DNA from: Sphingomonas abaci
Lineage (GTDB): Bacteria; Pseudomonadota; Alphaproteobacteria; Sphingomonadales; Sphingomonadaceae
Assembly (NCBI RefSeq): GCF_014199625.1
Contig: NZ_JACHNY010000005.1
Location: 126,066-190,065 of the forward strand
Direction of reading: 5' to 3'
Length of the DNA: 64,000 bases
Shown: in pieces, positions 44,657 to 52,353 of the stretch
Layout of the letters: the number at the start of each line of letters is the position of its first letter
How positions within the stretch are numbered: the first letter of the stretch is position 1
Notes under the pieces: generated by a model
What the model saw: only the letters and a program-made list of their open reading frames with translations
Database searches by the model: none
What the model was told of the DNA's origin: nothing
Program-made: the position numbers and the translations under genes

Positions 44657-46272
44657 CGGCCCATCGTCACCTTCAGGATGGCGGGCCGGTCGATCAGGTT
44701 GATGCCGTAATCGGTCTGATCGCCGTTCCAGACGCGGTCCATGACCCAGCGGCCCTGGTCGAAATGCCCCTCCTCCACCTTCACCACCATGCCGTTCGCC
44801 GGACCGCCCGGCCGCGTGGCGAAATTCAGCCGGACATGATCGCCGGTGAACAGAAACTCATCGGGCGAGAGCTGCGCGACCGCGACGCCGCCGATCGGAT
44901 CCTTGGCCCAAGGGGCGGGATCGGATTGCAGCCAGCTCCACTCCTTCAGCCCGAATTGCCATTCGCCCCAGCTCGCGGTGATGGTCCAGTCGCCCATGGT
45001 GGTCGAGACCGGCGCGTCGTCGTCGGGCTTGGCGGCGCCCCAGGTCGGATGCTCGAACGCGATCCGGGCCCAGTCGCGCTGCATCCGGGCGAACACGCCA
45101 TAAGGCCGGGCGAAGGCGTCCAGCGTCGCATCGTCCAATGCGGTCGCGCCGAGCGGGAAGTTGAAGTAGCCGGTGTCGTCCATCCCGAAGGGCGAAAAGC
45201 CGATCGCCCCGCGCCCGATCGCGGCGTAGAAATAGCGGGCGAAGGTTCGCGCGTTGCCGATCTCCGGCACCATCAGCGCATTGTCCGGCCGGCGATAGGC
45301 GTCGAGATAAAGGGCGACGTTCTTGCTCGCCTTGTCATAGAGGTCGGGCGCGGCGAAATCGATCGACGGGGCCGCCGCCTTCCAGATGTCGAGCACGTCC
45401 TGTTGCGGTCCGCCGCTGGCGACGCCGGTCGGATCGGGCACGTTGGACGGTCCGGCGAGCGCCGCGTTGACGTACATGGGCAATGGCTTCACCGCCTTAC
45501 CAGCCGCCGCGATCGCGTCGACATAGCGCGCGGTGTACCAGGTATTGAACGCGCGATCGGCCTGCGCCCCGAACGCCTGCGTCCAATTGCCCGACTTGCC
45601 GAGCTTGCGGGCGAGCGCGAGCGGGATCGGCTGGGAAAAGGCGGCATTGGCGGCGGCGCTGTAGTCGCGCGGGTTGCGATAGCTGCCGACCTCGTTCTCG
45701 GGCTGCACCATGATGACGGTGTTTTGCGGATCGTGGTCGCGCAGATAGGTCATCAGCGCGACGAAGGCGCGCCGGTCCGCCTCCATCGTCGTACGGGCCA
45801 TTGGGGTCAGGACATAATGGTCCTTGCCGGCCTTGTCCTTCATCCGCGGGAAGCGGCGATTGTCCAGCTTGACCCAATCGGGCGTGTAGCCGGGCGAGGT
45901 ATTCTTCCAGGTGCCGAACCACAGCAGCACGACGCGCTTGTCATGCGCGCGGGCCTGGTCGAGCAGGGTCTGCACGAATGCGAAGTCGAACTGCCCTTCG
46001 CGCGGCTCGATCTGCTGCCAGGCGACCGGGATCTCGACGGTATTGGCATGGATACGGTCGAGCACCGGCCAGACGTGCGGTAGCGCCACCGCATAGTTGC
46101 TGGAATTGTTGACCTGCCCCGCCAGCATCAGGAACGGCGCACCATCGACGATCAGCGCATGGCGGCCGTGGCGGCTTTCCAGATGCGGCACCGGCGTCGC
46201 CGCCTGCTGCGCCAGAACAGGCGACGCGGCGAGTAGCAGCGCCCCCGCTGCGATGGTGGCTATGCGCTTCAT
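44647..46272 (-). CDS. GH35/DUF5597 beta-galactosidase-like protein, exported
   Basis: A 541-residue protein with a signal peptide (residues 1-21, ending VLAQQ), a GH35-type (beta/alpha)8 barrel and a C-terminal DUF5597 beta domain. The acid/base is Glu194 in QPENEVGSYR and the nucleophile is Glu337 in VPEIGN, both in the normal GH35/clan-A spacing. The substrate-loop FLMLAGQVNNSS replaces the FRxxSG..HY motif of classical GH35 galactosidases, so specificity may differ (for example arabinogalactan or xyloglucan side chains). The ATG at 46270-46272 opens the signal peptide. Convergent overlap with the halogenase gene. Confidence 0.88.
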   Translation of the reverse strand: MKRIATIAAGALLLAASPVLAQQAATPVPHLESRHGRHALIVDGAPFLMLAGQVNNSSNYAVALPHVWPVLDRIHANTVEIPVAWQQIEPREGQFDFAFVQTLLDQARAHDKRVVLLWFGTWKNTSPGYTPDWVKLDNRRFPRMKDKAGKDHYVLTPMARTTMEADRRAFVALMTYLRDHDPQNTVIMVQPENEVGSYRNPRDYSAAANAAFSQPIPLALARKLGKSGNWTQAFGAQADRAFNTWYTARYVDAIAAAGKAVKPLPMYVNAALAGPSNVPDPTGVASGGPQQDVLDIWKAAAPSIDFAAPDLYDKASKNVALYLDAYRRPDNALMVPEIGNARTFARYFYAAIGRGAIGFSPFGMDDTGYFNFPLGATALDDATLDAFARPYGVFARMQRDWARIAFEHPTWGAAKPDDDAPVSTTMGDWTITASWGEWQFGLKEWSWLQSDPAPWAKDPIGGVAVAQLSPDEFLFTGDHVRLNFATRPGGPANGMVVKVEEGHFDQGRWVMDRVWNGDQTDYGINLIDRPAILKVTMGRYR

Positions 46273-46344
46273 GATCCCTCCCGGACGGCTGAGCTCTTTT
46301 GACGTCCTATCGCCCGCACGGTTCGCGATCACAAGGGGCAATCA

Positions 46345-46363
46345 TCTGATTAATAGTGTATCT
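46345..46363. promoter_or_regulatory. AT-rich motif shared with 38059-38077
   Basis: TCTGATTAATAGTGTATCT lies between the divergent GH35 gene (start 46272) and Crp/Fnr-type gene (start 46445). It matches the site in front of the GH29 gene at 16 of 19 positions and could serve either neighbour. Confidence 0.4.
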
Positions 46364-46444
46364 TGGTCCGACGACGGTCAATCCTGATCGCGGTAAAGAT
46401 GCCGACCCAGGGAAATTGCAATCCCTCCGGACGTTCAGTGGCTT

Positions 46445-47209
46445 ATGCCGATTAGCCCCCTTGAAGCGCGTCTGTCGCATCATTTGGATCTGACCTTTTC
46501 CGAACGCGAGGCGATCCGCTGGCTGGAACGACGCGAAAGGAGCTTCCGCGCGCGCGACATCATCATCCATGAGGGCGAGGCGACCGACTGTCTCTATATC
46601 GTCGCGAGCGGCTGGCTGCATGGCTCAACCGTCTTGAAAGACGGCGACCGGCAAATCCTGCGCTTCTATTTCGTCGGCGACATCACCACCACCTTCTCGA
46701 TCGCCTGGGGGCGGAGCGCCGCGACCCTGCAAGCGGTGAGCGACGTGACCCTGTACGAAATACCCAAGGACGTCTTCGGTCGCATCTTCCGTAGCCATCC
46801 CCGCATCGGCGCATTGCTGTTCGCCATCGCAACCTCCGAACAGGTGGCGATGGCCGACCGGTTGACCTCCGTCAGCAAGACCGATGGCTTCACGCGGATC
46901 GCGACGCTGCTGCTCGACATCCGGTCGCGGCTGCGCGTGGTCGACGGCCTGCGCGGCAGTTCCTTCGAGTTACCGCTCACCCAAAAGGACCTGGGCGATG
47001 CACTCGGGCTGACCAAGACGCATGTCAATCGGTCGCTCAAGGCGCTGGAGGCGACCGGCTTGGTCGAGCGCGACGGCCGCGTCATCCGCATCCTCGATAT
47101 CGATCGCCTGGCGGCGTTGGTCGACTTCCGCGACCGGCACCAAGAAATCGCGGTCGACTGGCTTCCCCCGGTCGGCGCGGCGGACATGCCCCAGGTCGCG
47201 ATGACATAG
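46445..47209 (+). CDS. Crp/Fnr-family transcriptional regulator
   Basis: A 254-residue regulator. Residues 20-120 form the cyclic-nucleotide-binding-type beta-roll (DIIIHEGEATDCLYIVASGWL; RFYFVGDITTTFSIAWG). A long dimerisation helix leads to the C-terminal winged helix (LTQKDLGDALGLTKTHVNRSLKALE). No Fnr-type N-terminal cysteine cluster is seen, and the phosphate-binding Arg of true Crp is not obvious, so the signal is unknown. It lies 150 bp upstream of, and points toward, the nine-gene inositol cluster, making it a candidate regulator of that cluster. Confidence 0.9.
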   Translation: MPISPLEARLSHHLDLTFSEREAIRWLERRERSFRARDIIIHEGEATDCLYIVASGWLHGSTVLKDGDRQILRFYFVGDITTTFSIAWGRSAATLQAVSDVTLYEIPKDVFGRIFRSHPRIGALLFAIATSEQVAMADRLTSVSKTDGFTRIATLLLDIRSRLRVVDGLRGSSFELPLTQKDLGDALGLTKTHVNRSLKALEATGLVERDGRVIRILDIDRLAALVDFRDRHQEIAVDWLPPVGAADMPQVAMT

Positions 47210-47218
47210 GTCACTCCG

Positions 47219-47232
47219 TTTCGGGTCCGAAA
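47219..47232. promoter_or_regulatory. Inverted repeat ahead of the inositol cluster
   Basis: TTTCGG (47219-47224) and CCGAAA (47227-47232) are perfect 6-bp arms with a two-base spacer, at the start of the 150-bp space between the Crp-type gene and the inositol-phosphate synthase gene. It could be an operator for the cluster. A second, weaker hairpin GCAGG/CCTGC lies near 47281-47301. Confidence 0.4.
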
Positions 47233-47359
47233 ATACTTATGTCACAACCCTGCGGCAAATTCTAGAACGGATTGGAAAAGCAGGAAACCTCTACCTGCCT
47301 TGCATCATTGCCCCGGTTGATACGGTCCGAAGCGGGCCGCACGGGCGGGGATCTGGAAT

Positions 47360-48541
47360 ATGGCAGAACGTTTGGGCGTGGCGATCGTTGGGGTCGGAGG
47401 CGCGGTCGCGACGACCGCCATCGCCGGCATCGAGATGATCAAGGCGGGATCGAACAGCTTCGACGGCTTGCCGCTGGCGGGCCGCGATGTGGCCGGCATG
47501 GTCGCCTATCGCGACATCGAGTTTGGCGGCTGGGATCTGGCCGATGAGTCGCTCGGCACGCTGGCGCTGCGCCACGGCGTGATCGGCGAGAAGGAACTGG
47601 CCGACGGGGCCGCCGCGCTCAACGACATGCGCGCCTGGAAGGCGGCCGGCTCGACCGGCTATTGCGCCAATATCGACGGCAGGAACAAGATGGAGACCGG
47701 CCACCGCGCCGCGATCCGCCAGATCCAGGACGATCTGCGCCGCTTCACCGCAGAGAAGCAGCTCGACCGCGTCGTCGTCGTCAACCTCGCCTCCACCGAG
47801 CGGGTGCCCCATGCGGACGACGCCGCGCTCCAATCCCGCGCCGCATTCGAGCAGGGGCTGGACAGCGACGATGCCGCGATCAGTCCGGCGATGCTGTATG
47901 CCTATGCGGCGATCGACGCGGGCACGCCTTACGCCAATTTCACCCCGTCGGTCGCCGCCGACATCGCGCCGCTCGCCGAGATGGCGGCCGAGCGCAACGT
48001 GCCGGTGGCGGGCAAGGACGGCAAGACCGGTCAGACCTTTATGAAGACGGTGATCGCGCCCGCGCTGCGCGACCGCGCCCTGCATGTCGATGGCTGGTTC
48101 TCGACCAACATCCTTGGCAATTCGGACGGGCTGGCCCTCGACGATCCCAAGTCGCTCCAGTCGAAGCTCGGCACCAAGGGAAGCGTGCTCAACTCGATCT
48201 TGGGCTACCCGGTCGAGGATCACATCGTGATGATCCACTATTACCGGCCGCGCGGCGACGACAAGGAGGCGTGGGACAATATCGACCTGACCGGCTTCAT
48301 GGGCCAGAAGATGCAGCTGAAGCTCAACTTCCTCTGCAAGGACTCGATCCTGGCCGCGCCGCTGGCGATCGAGATCGCGCGTTGCCTCGACCTGGCCCAG
48401 CAGCGCGGCGAGGGCGGCGTGCAGGAGCAGATGGGCCTGTTCTTCAAGCTGCCGCAGACCAGCGGCGCGCACGACCCGGTCCATGCCGTGCCCGAGCAGC
48501 AGCGCATCCTGGACGACTGGCTGGACGGCAAGGGCGCGTGA
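47360..48541 (+). CDS. myo-Inositol-phosphate synthase
   Basis: This 393-residue NAD-dependent enzyme converts glucose 6-phosphate to inositol phosphate. The NAD-binding GVGGAVATT is at 11-19, GKDGKTGQT and NILGNSDGLAL lie in the middle, and the active-site Lys block FLCKDSILAAPLAIEIARCLDL is near residue 325. The YYRPRGDDKEAWDNIDL stretch is typical of the Bacteroides-like bacterial subgroup. It is the first gene of a nine-gene overlapping operon and defines the probable starting material, inositol phosphate. A GTGA overlap joins it to the next gene. Confidence 0.93.
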   Translation: MAERLGVAIVGVGGAVATTAIAGIEMIKAGSNSFDGLPLAGRDVAGMVAYRDIEFGGWDLADESLGTLALRHGVIGEKELADGAAALNDMRAWKAAGSTGYCANIDGRNKMETGHRAAIRQIQDDLRRFTAEKQLDRVVVVNLASTERVPHADDAALQSRAAFEQGLDSDDAAISPAMLYAYAAIDAGTPYANFTPSVAADIAPLAEMAAERNVPVAGKDGKTGQTFMKTVIAPALRDRALHVDGWFSTNILGNSDGLALDDPKSLQSKLGTKGSVLNSILGYPVEDHIVMIHYYRPRGDDKEAWDNIDLTGFMGQKMQLKLNFLCKDSILAAPLAIEIARCLDLAQQRGEGGVQEQMGLFFKLPQTSGAHDPVHAVPEQQRILDDWLDGKGA

Positions 48542-49443
48542 GCGGGGCGCTTTCGCCCGCCGCCCTGCCCTTCTTTCGCGAACTGGGTGATCTGAAACGC
48601 ATCTATTCGGCGAGCGCGCCGGGGTCGATCGCCGAGCGGCTGTTCGTCGCCGGCTGGGCGGCGCTGGTGCGCGGCGACGATCCCGCGCTGGTGATGCGGC
48701 AGGTGGTGGCGTCGGCCCTGGTCTCGGCGCGGCTGGGCGATCTCGACCTCGCCGCGCTGATGACGCTGGGGCTCGGTGACCGGGCGGCCGAGGTGCTGGA
48801 GCGCGCGTTCGACGCGGTGACGGGCGACCTTGCTCCCGGACTTCGCGCGTCGTTGCGGAGCGCGCTGCCGTGGGGACGACCGGCGATGGGCGAGACGCCT
48901 GCGTTCGTCGGCAAGCTCACCCGGCAGCCGCGGGCCGGCGTCACCTGTCCGGGCAAGCCCCGCATCATGCTGCAACCGGCCGAGAACCATGCCGAACATT
49001 GCCTGATGGTCGCCGTCTACGGCGTGCTGGCGAGCGCGTGGCACGGTGCCGACCCGGTCGTCGTCTTCCTCGCCGGCATGGCGCACCATCTGCACAATGC
49101 CGACATGGCCGACAGCGGTTATTCGGGCGAGATGCTGCTCGGCGACCTGCTCGATCGGGTGATCGTGACGGCCCGGCAGGCCAGTCTCGACGAACTGGCC
49201 CGCGCCAATGCCGCGTTGGCGGAGACAATACGAGCCGTGCTTTCCCCGATCGCAGGCGATGCGACGCCGGAGGCGCGCGCTTTCCATGTCGGCGACGTGC
49301 TCGACCGGGTGTTGGAGATCGAGCAGCATGGCCGCGCCGCGCACCTGACGATGACGACGGTGCTGGACGATTACGGCCTGGTGCATGACGGCCCGGTCAA
49401 GGCCTTCCACGATCGCATCCTGCGCGACGCGGGACTGGCGTGA
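48538..49443 (+). CDS. HD-domain-like metalloprotein of the inositol cluster
   Basis: A 301-residue all-helical protein I cannot place in a named family. It has a cluster of possible metal ligands: His151 and His154 (ENHAEHC), His183/His184/His186/Asp189 (MAHHLHNADM), and His250/Asp253 (FHVGDVLD). Their spacing is like HD-superfamily proteins, but the second motif reads HH instead of HD. HD proteins include phosphohydrolases and di-iron oxygenases such as myo-inositol oxygenase. In this context an inositol-phosphate phosphatase or an inositol-cleaving or oxidising enzyme are both possible. The GTG start overlaps the synthase stop (GTGA). Confidence 0.6.
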   Translation: MSGALSPAALPFFRELGDLKRIYSASAPGSIAERLFVAGWAALVRGDDPALVMRQVVASALVSARLGDLDLAALMTLGLGDRAAEVLERAFDAVTGDLAPGLRASLRSALPWGRPAMGETPAFVGKLTRQPRAGVTCPGKPRIMLQPAENHAEHCLMVAVYGVLASAWHGADPVVVFLAGMAHHLHNADMADSGYSGEMLLGDLLDRVIVTARQASLDELARANAALAETIRAVLSPIAGDATPEARAFHVGDVLDRVLEIEQHGRAAHLTMTTVLDDYGLVHDGPVKAFHDRILRDAGLA

Positions 49444-50552
49444 CGCTCGCCTCGCCCCTGACCGGACGGCCGCTCCGAGCCGATACGCCGCATTCGCTGG
49501 CGGCTCCCGGCGAACGCTGGCCCGTGGTCGACGGCATCCCCTATCTGCGCATCGGGAGCGAGGGGCTGGTGCGCGTCGCGCTCGACCATCTCGATGCCGG
49601 CTGCCCCGACGATGCGCTGGTCGCGCTGCTGACCGATCAGGATGACTGGTGGACGGGCCCGGCGACCGACCTGTCCGAAGTGAAGACGCTGGTGCGCGAG
49701 CGCGACCGTCTGTCCCTGCGCGAGGCGATGGCCTTGCTGCGGCTGGGGCCGGTCGCGGACTATTTCGCCTATCGCTGGAGCGATCCGACCTATCTGGCGG
49801 GGCTCGCGCTGGTCGAGGCGCATTGGACCGGGCCTGCCCATGCGTTCGAGCTGGCCTGCGGCATCGGCCACTATCTGCGCGAACTGACCGCGCGCGACGT
49901 CGCCTGCTTGGGCGCCGACGTGGTGTTCGCCAAATGCTGGCTCGCCAAGCATTGGGTCGCGCCGGCGGCGGATTATGTCGTATTCGACGCGGCCGGCGCA
50001 TGGCCGGTCGCGGGCCGCCAGTTCGAGCTGGTGATGTGCCACGACGCCTTCTACTTCCTGCCCGACCAGCCGCGCGTCGCCGATGCCCTGCGCGACCTGG
50101 CCGCGCCCGGCGGCGTTGTCGCCGTCAGCCATGTCCACAACAGCGCCGTCGCCGGCGGTGCGAAGGGACCGGCGCGCACGGTCGATGCCTGGGCAGCGCT
50201 GTTCCCGACCGCGACCGTCTATGACGAACGCACGCTCCTAACGGCGTTGATGACGCAAGCCACGCCGACACCCTGCGGCTGGACGCCCGACACCGGTGTC
50301 GAGGCCTGGTCACTGGTTGAAGGCGGCGGTCGGGCCCGGCCGGTCGCCGGCGGCATTGCGATGCCGGCGGACGCCGCGGCGTTGCGCCCCAACCCGTTGC
50401 TCGGTGAGGGGCGCGCCGCCTGGCCATCCGACCGCTATCGCGACGAATATGCGGCCGGCTGCTACTGGGCGATGGCCGACCACGCCCTGCCCTTCGTCCC
50501 GCCCGACGACGCGCGGCTGCGCCGCCTGGTCGACCTGCCGGAGCGATGGTGA
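49440..50552 (+). CDS. SAM-dependent methyltransferase of the inositol cluster
   Basis: A 370-residue class I methyltransferase-like protein. The N-terminal ~40 residues (SPLTGRPLRADTPHSL to VDGIPYLRI) resemble a Trm112-like ribbon that has lost its cysteines. The SAM motif FELACGIGHYLREL is at 136-149, followed by GADVVFAKCWLAKHW, and the post-motif FELVMCHDAFYFLPDQPR and LAAPGGVVAVSH. The C-terminal 100 residues are of unknown fold. The substrate is presumably a cluster intermediate. GTGA overlap with the HD-like gene; the stop is within the first codons of the next gene. Confidence 0.8.
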   Translation: MTLASPLTGRPLRADTPHSLAAPGERWPVVDGIPYLRIGSEGLVRVALDHLDAGCPDDALVALLTDQDDWWTGPATDLSEVKTLVRERDRLSLREAMALLRLGPVADYFAYRWSDPTYLAGLALVEAHWTGPAHAFELACGIGHYLRELTARDVACLGADVVFAKCWLAKHWVAPAADYVVFDAAGAWPVAGRQFELVMCHDAFYFLPDQPRVADALRDLAAPGGVVAVSHVHNSAVAGGAKGPARTVDAWAALFPTATVYDERTLLTALMTQATPTPCGWTPDTGVEAWSLVEGGGRARPVAGGIAMPADAAALRPNPLLGEGRAAWPSDRYRDEYAAGCYWAMADHALPFVPPDDARLRRLVDLPERW

Positions 50553-51547
50553 TGCGGTGGGGGATCGTCGGCTTCGGCTGGGTGGCGCGCAGCTATATGA
50601 TGCCGGGCATCGTCGCGGCGGGCGGGACGGTGACCGCGATCGCCGACCCCTCCCCCGCCGCGCGCGACCGTGCGGCAGCGTTTGGCCTCGCCGCCTTCGG
50701 CGATGTTGAGGCGATGCTGGCGTCGGGCCTGTGCGACCTGGTCTATGTCGCCACGCCCAACGATGCGCATGTCGCGCCCGTGCGCGCCTGCGCCAGGCAG
50801 GGCATACCGGTGCTCTGCGAGAAGCCGATCGCGGCGACCCTCGACCAGGCGGAGGCAATGGCGGCGGCGCTATCCCCGGACGCGCTCTACGGCACCGCCT
50901 TCGACCAGCGGCACCATCCGGCGCACGTCGCGATGCGGGACGCCATCGCCGCGGATGCGATCGGCCGGGCGGTGGCGGTGCGGATCGTCTATGCCTGCTG
51001 GGTCGATCCGGCCTGGAGCCCCGATGGCGGCGCGCATGACAATTGGCGCGCGGATCCGGCGCGCGCGGGAGGCGGCGCGGTGATCGATCTCGCGCTGCAT
51101 GGCCTGGACCTTAGCGAGCGCCTGCTCGGCGAGCCGCTCGCGGCGCTCACGATCCAGTTGCAGCGGCGCATCCATGCCTATTCGGTGGATGATGGCGGCA
51201 TGTTGTCGGGCCGCACCGCCTCGGGCGTGCTGTTCCAGAGCCATGTCGCCTATAATTGCGCGGAGGTTCTGCCCCGGCGGCGGCTGGAGGTGCTGGGCGA
51301 GCGCGGCCTGCTGGTCGCGACCGACACGATGGGGCAGACCGCCGGCGGCATGCTGGTCCGTCGCTGCGGCGCCAGCGGCGTGGAGACGGCACTGCCGTTC
51401 GACGCCGGCACCGCGCCCTTCGCCGCCCAGGCCGCTGCGTTCATGGCGGCGGCGCGGGGACGGCCGCACGATTTCTCCCTGTCGCGCGACCTCGCGCTCA
51501 TGCGCCTGTTCGACCAGGCTTATCAGGATGCCCGCTCATGCCTCTAA
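50552..51547 (+). CDS. Gfo/Idh/MocA oxidoreductase (inositol-dehydrogenase-like)
   Basis: A 331-residue NAD(P)-dependent oxidoreductase. The Rossmann motif is WGIVGFGWVA (3-12), the catalytic Lys is in LCEKPIAATLDQAEAM, and the C-terminal domain has FDQRHHPAH and GGAVIDLALHGLDLSERLLG, the last typical of inositol and sugar dehydrogenases. It lacks an export signal, unlike the homologue at 17291. In this operon it may oxidise an inositol or sugar hydroxyl to a ketone, preparing it for epimerisation, transamination or cleavage. The ATG at 50552 forms a TGATG junction with the preceding stop and has GGAG upstream; an ATG two codons earlier is possible. Confidence 0.87.
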   Translation: MRWGIVGFGWVARSYMMPGIVAAGGTVTAIADPSPAARDRAAAFGLAAFGDVEAMLASGLCDLVYVATPNDAHVAPVRACARQGIPVLCEKPIAATLDQAEAMAAALSPDALYGTAFDQRHHPAHVAMRDAIAADAIGRAVAVRIVYACWVDPAWSPDGGAHDNWRADPARAGGGAVIDLALHGLDLSERLLGEPLAALTIQLQRRIHAYSVDDGGMLSGRTASGVLFQSHVAYNCAEVLPRRRLEVLGERGLLVATDTMGQTAGGMLVRRCGASGVETALPFDAGTAPFAAQAAAFMAAARGRPHDFSLSRDLALMRLFDQAYQDARSCL

Positions 51548-52353
51548 GCTGCTTCGCCTGCGCCCATTGCGGTTTCTGGCAACGGCATTTCGCACCGCCC
51601 GACTGTCCGGTGTGCACGGATGTCCGCAACGACCTGCCCGAGGATGGCTGGCATTTCCTGCCCGAAGCGGAGGTCGCCGCCACCCATGAAGGCGCCGCGC
51701 GCGAGGTCGCGCCGGGCCTCTGGGCCTTCACCACCCATCCGGCGCTGGGCTTGGGCGGCACCGGCTGGCTGATCGTGCGCGACGGCGGCAACATCGCCTT
51801 CGAGGCCGCGCCCTATTATTCGCCAGCGATGCTGGACCGGATCGCGAGCCTCGGCGGCATCGGCTTCCTCGCCGCCAGCCATGCGCACGGCTATGGCGCG
51901 CTGTTCCAACTCCAACGTCACTTCGCGCCGCCGGTCGTCGCCATCCAGCGCGACGATCTGCGCATGACCAAGGCGTTCCAGGTCACCGCCCCGTATGACG
52001 AGCGGTTGGAGCTTGCGCCCGGCTACACGCTCCATCATGTCGGCGGCCATTACGAGGGGCAGGCCTGTCTGCACGACGCACCGGGTCGCCGGCTGTTTTG
52101 CGGCGACATGTTCAAGATCGACCAGGATGCTTCCGGGCGCAGCCACGCCATTTCCAGCCACAAGGCCTTTCACAAGGACATCCCGCTGACCCATGCCGAA
52201 CTGCACGGCTATCGCGCGGTGGTCGCGGAACTCGACTTCGACGCGGTGCTGACGCCGTTCGAATATGCGCCGGAGGTGGACCGCGCGGTCGCGCTCGCCG
52301 CGCTGGACGACGGCCTGGCGCGCGCGCCGGGCGTGAAGAGGATGCCGCTATGA
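51538..52353 (+). CDS. Zinc-ribbon / metallo-beta-lactamase-fold protein
   Basis: A 271-residue protein with two parts. Residues 5-26 hold CxxCxxC and CPVC (Cys5, 8, 11, 23, 26), a rubredoxin- or zinc-ribbon-like knuckle. The rest has a metallo-beta-lactamase fold (GTGWLIVRDGGNIAFEA; LAASHAHGYG; VGGHYEGQACLHD; RLFCGDMFKID). The usual HxHxDH zinc motif is reduced to HAHGYG, so one metal site is probably lost, while the later His and Asp ligands remain. It may be a redox or hydrolase component. The start overlaps the preceding gene by 10 bp. Confidence 0.8.
   Translation: MPLSCFACAHCGFWQRHFAPPDCPVCTDVRNDLPEDGWHFLPEAEVAATHEGAAREVAPGLWAFTTHPALGLGGTGWLIVRDGGNIAFEAAPYYSPAMLDRIASLGGIGFLAASHAHGYGALFQLQRHFAPPVVAIQRDDLRMTKAFQVTAPYDERLELAPGYTLHHVGGHYEGQACLHDAPGRRLFCGDMFKIDQDASGRSHAISSHKAFHKDIPLTHAELHGYRAVVAELDFDAVLTPFEYAPEVDRAVALAALDDGLARAPGVKRMPL

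Noticed and set aside
47662-48537. In-frame extension upstream of the HD-like gene
   Set aside because: It lies out of frame inside the inositol-phosphate synthase gene; the GTG at 48538 forms the same GTGA overlap seen at other junctions of the operon.
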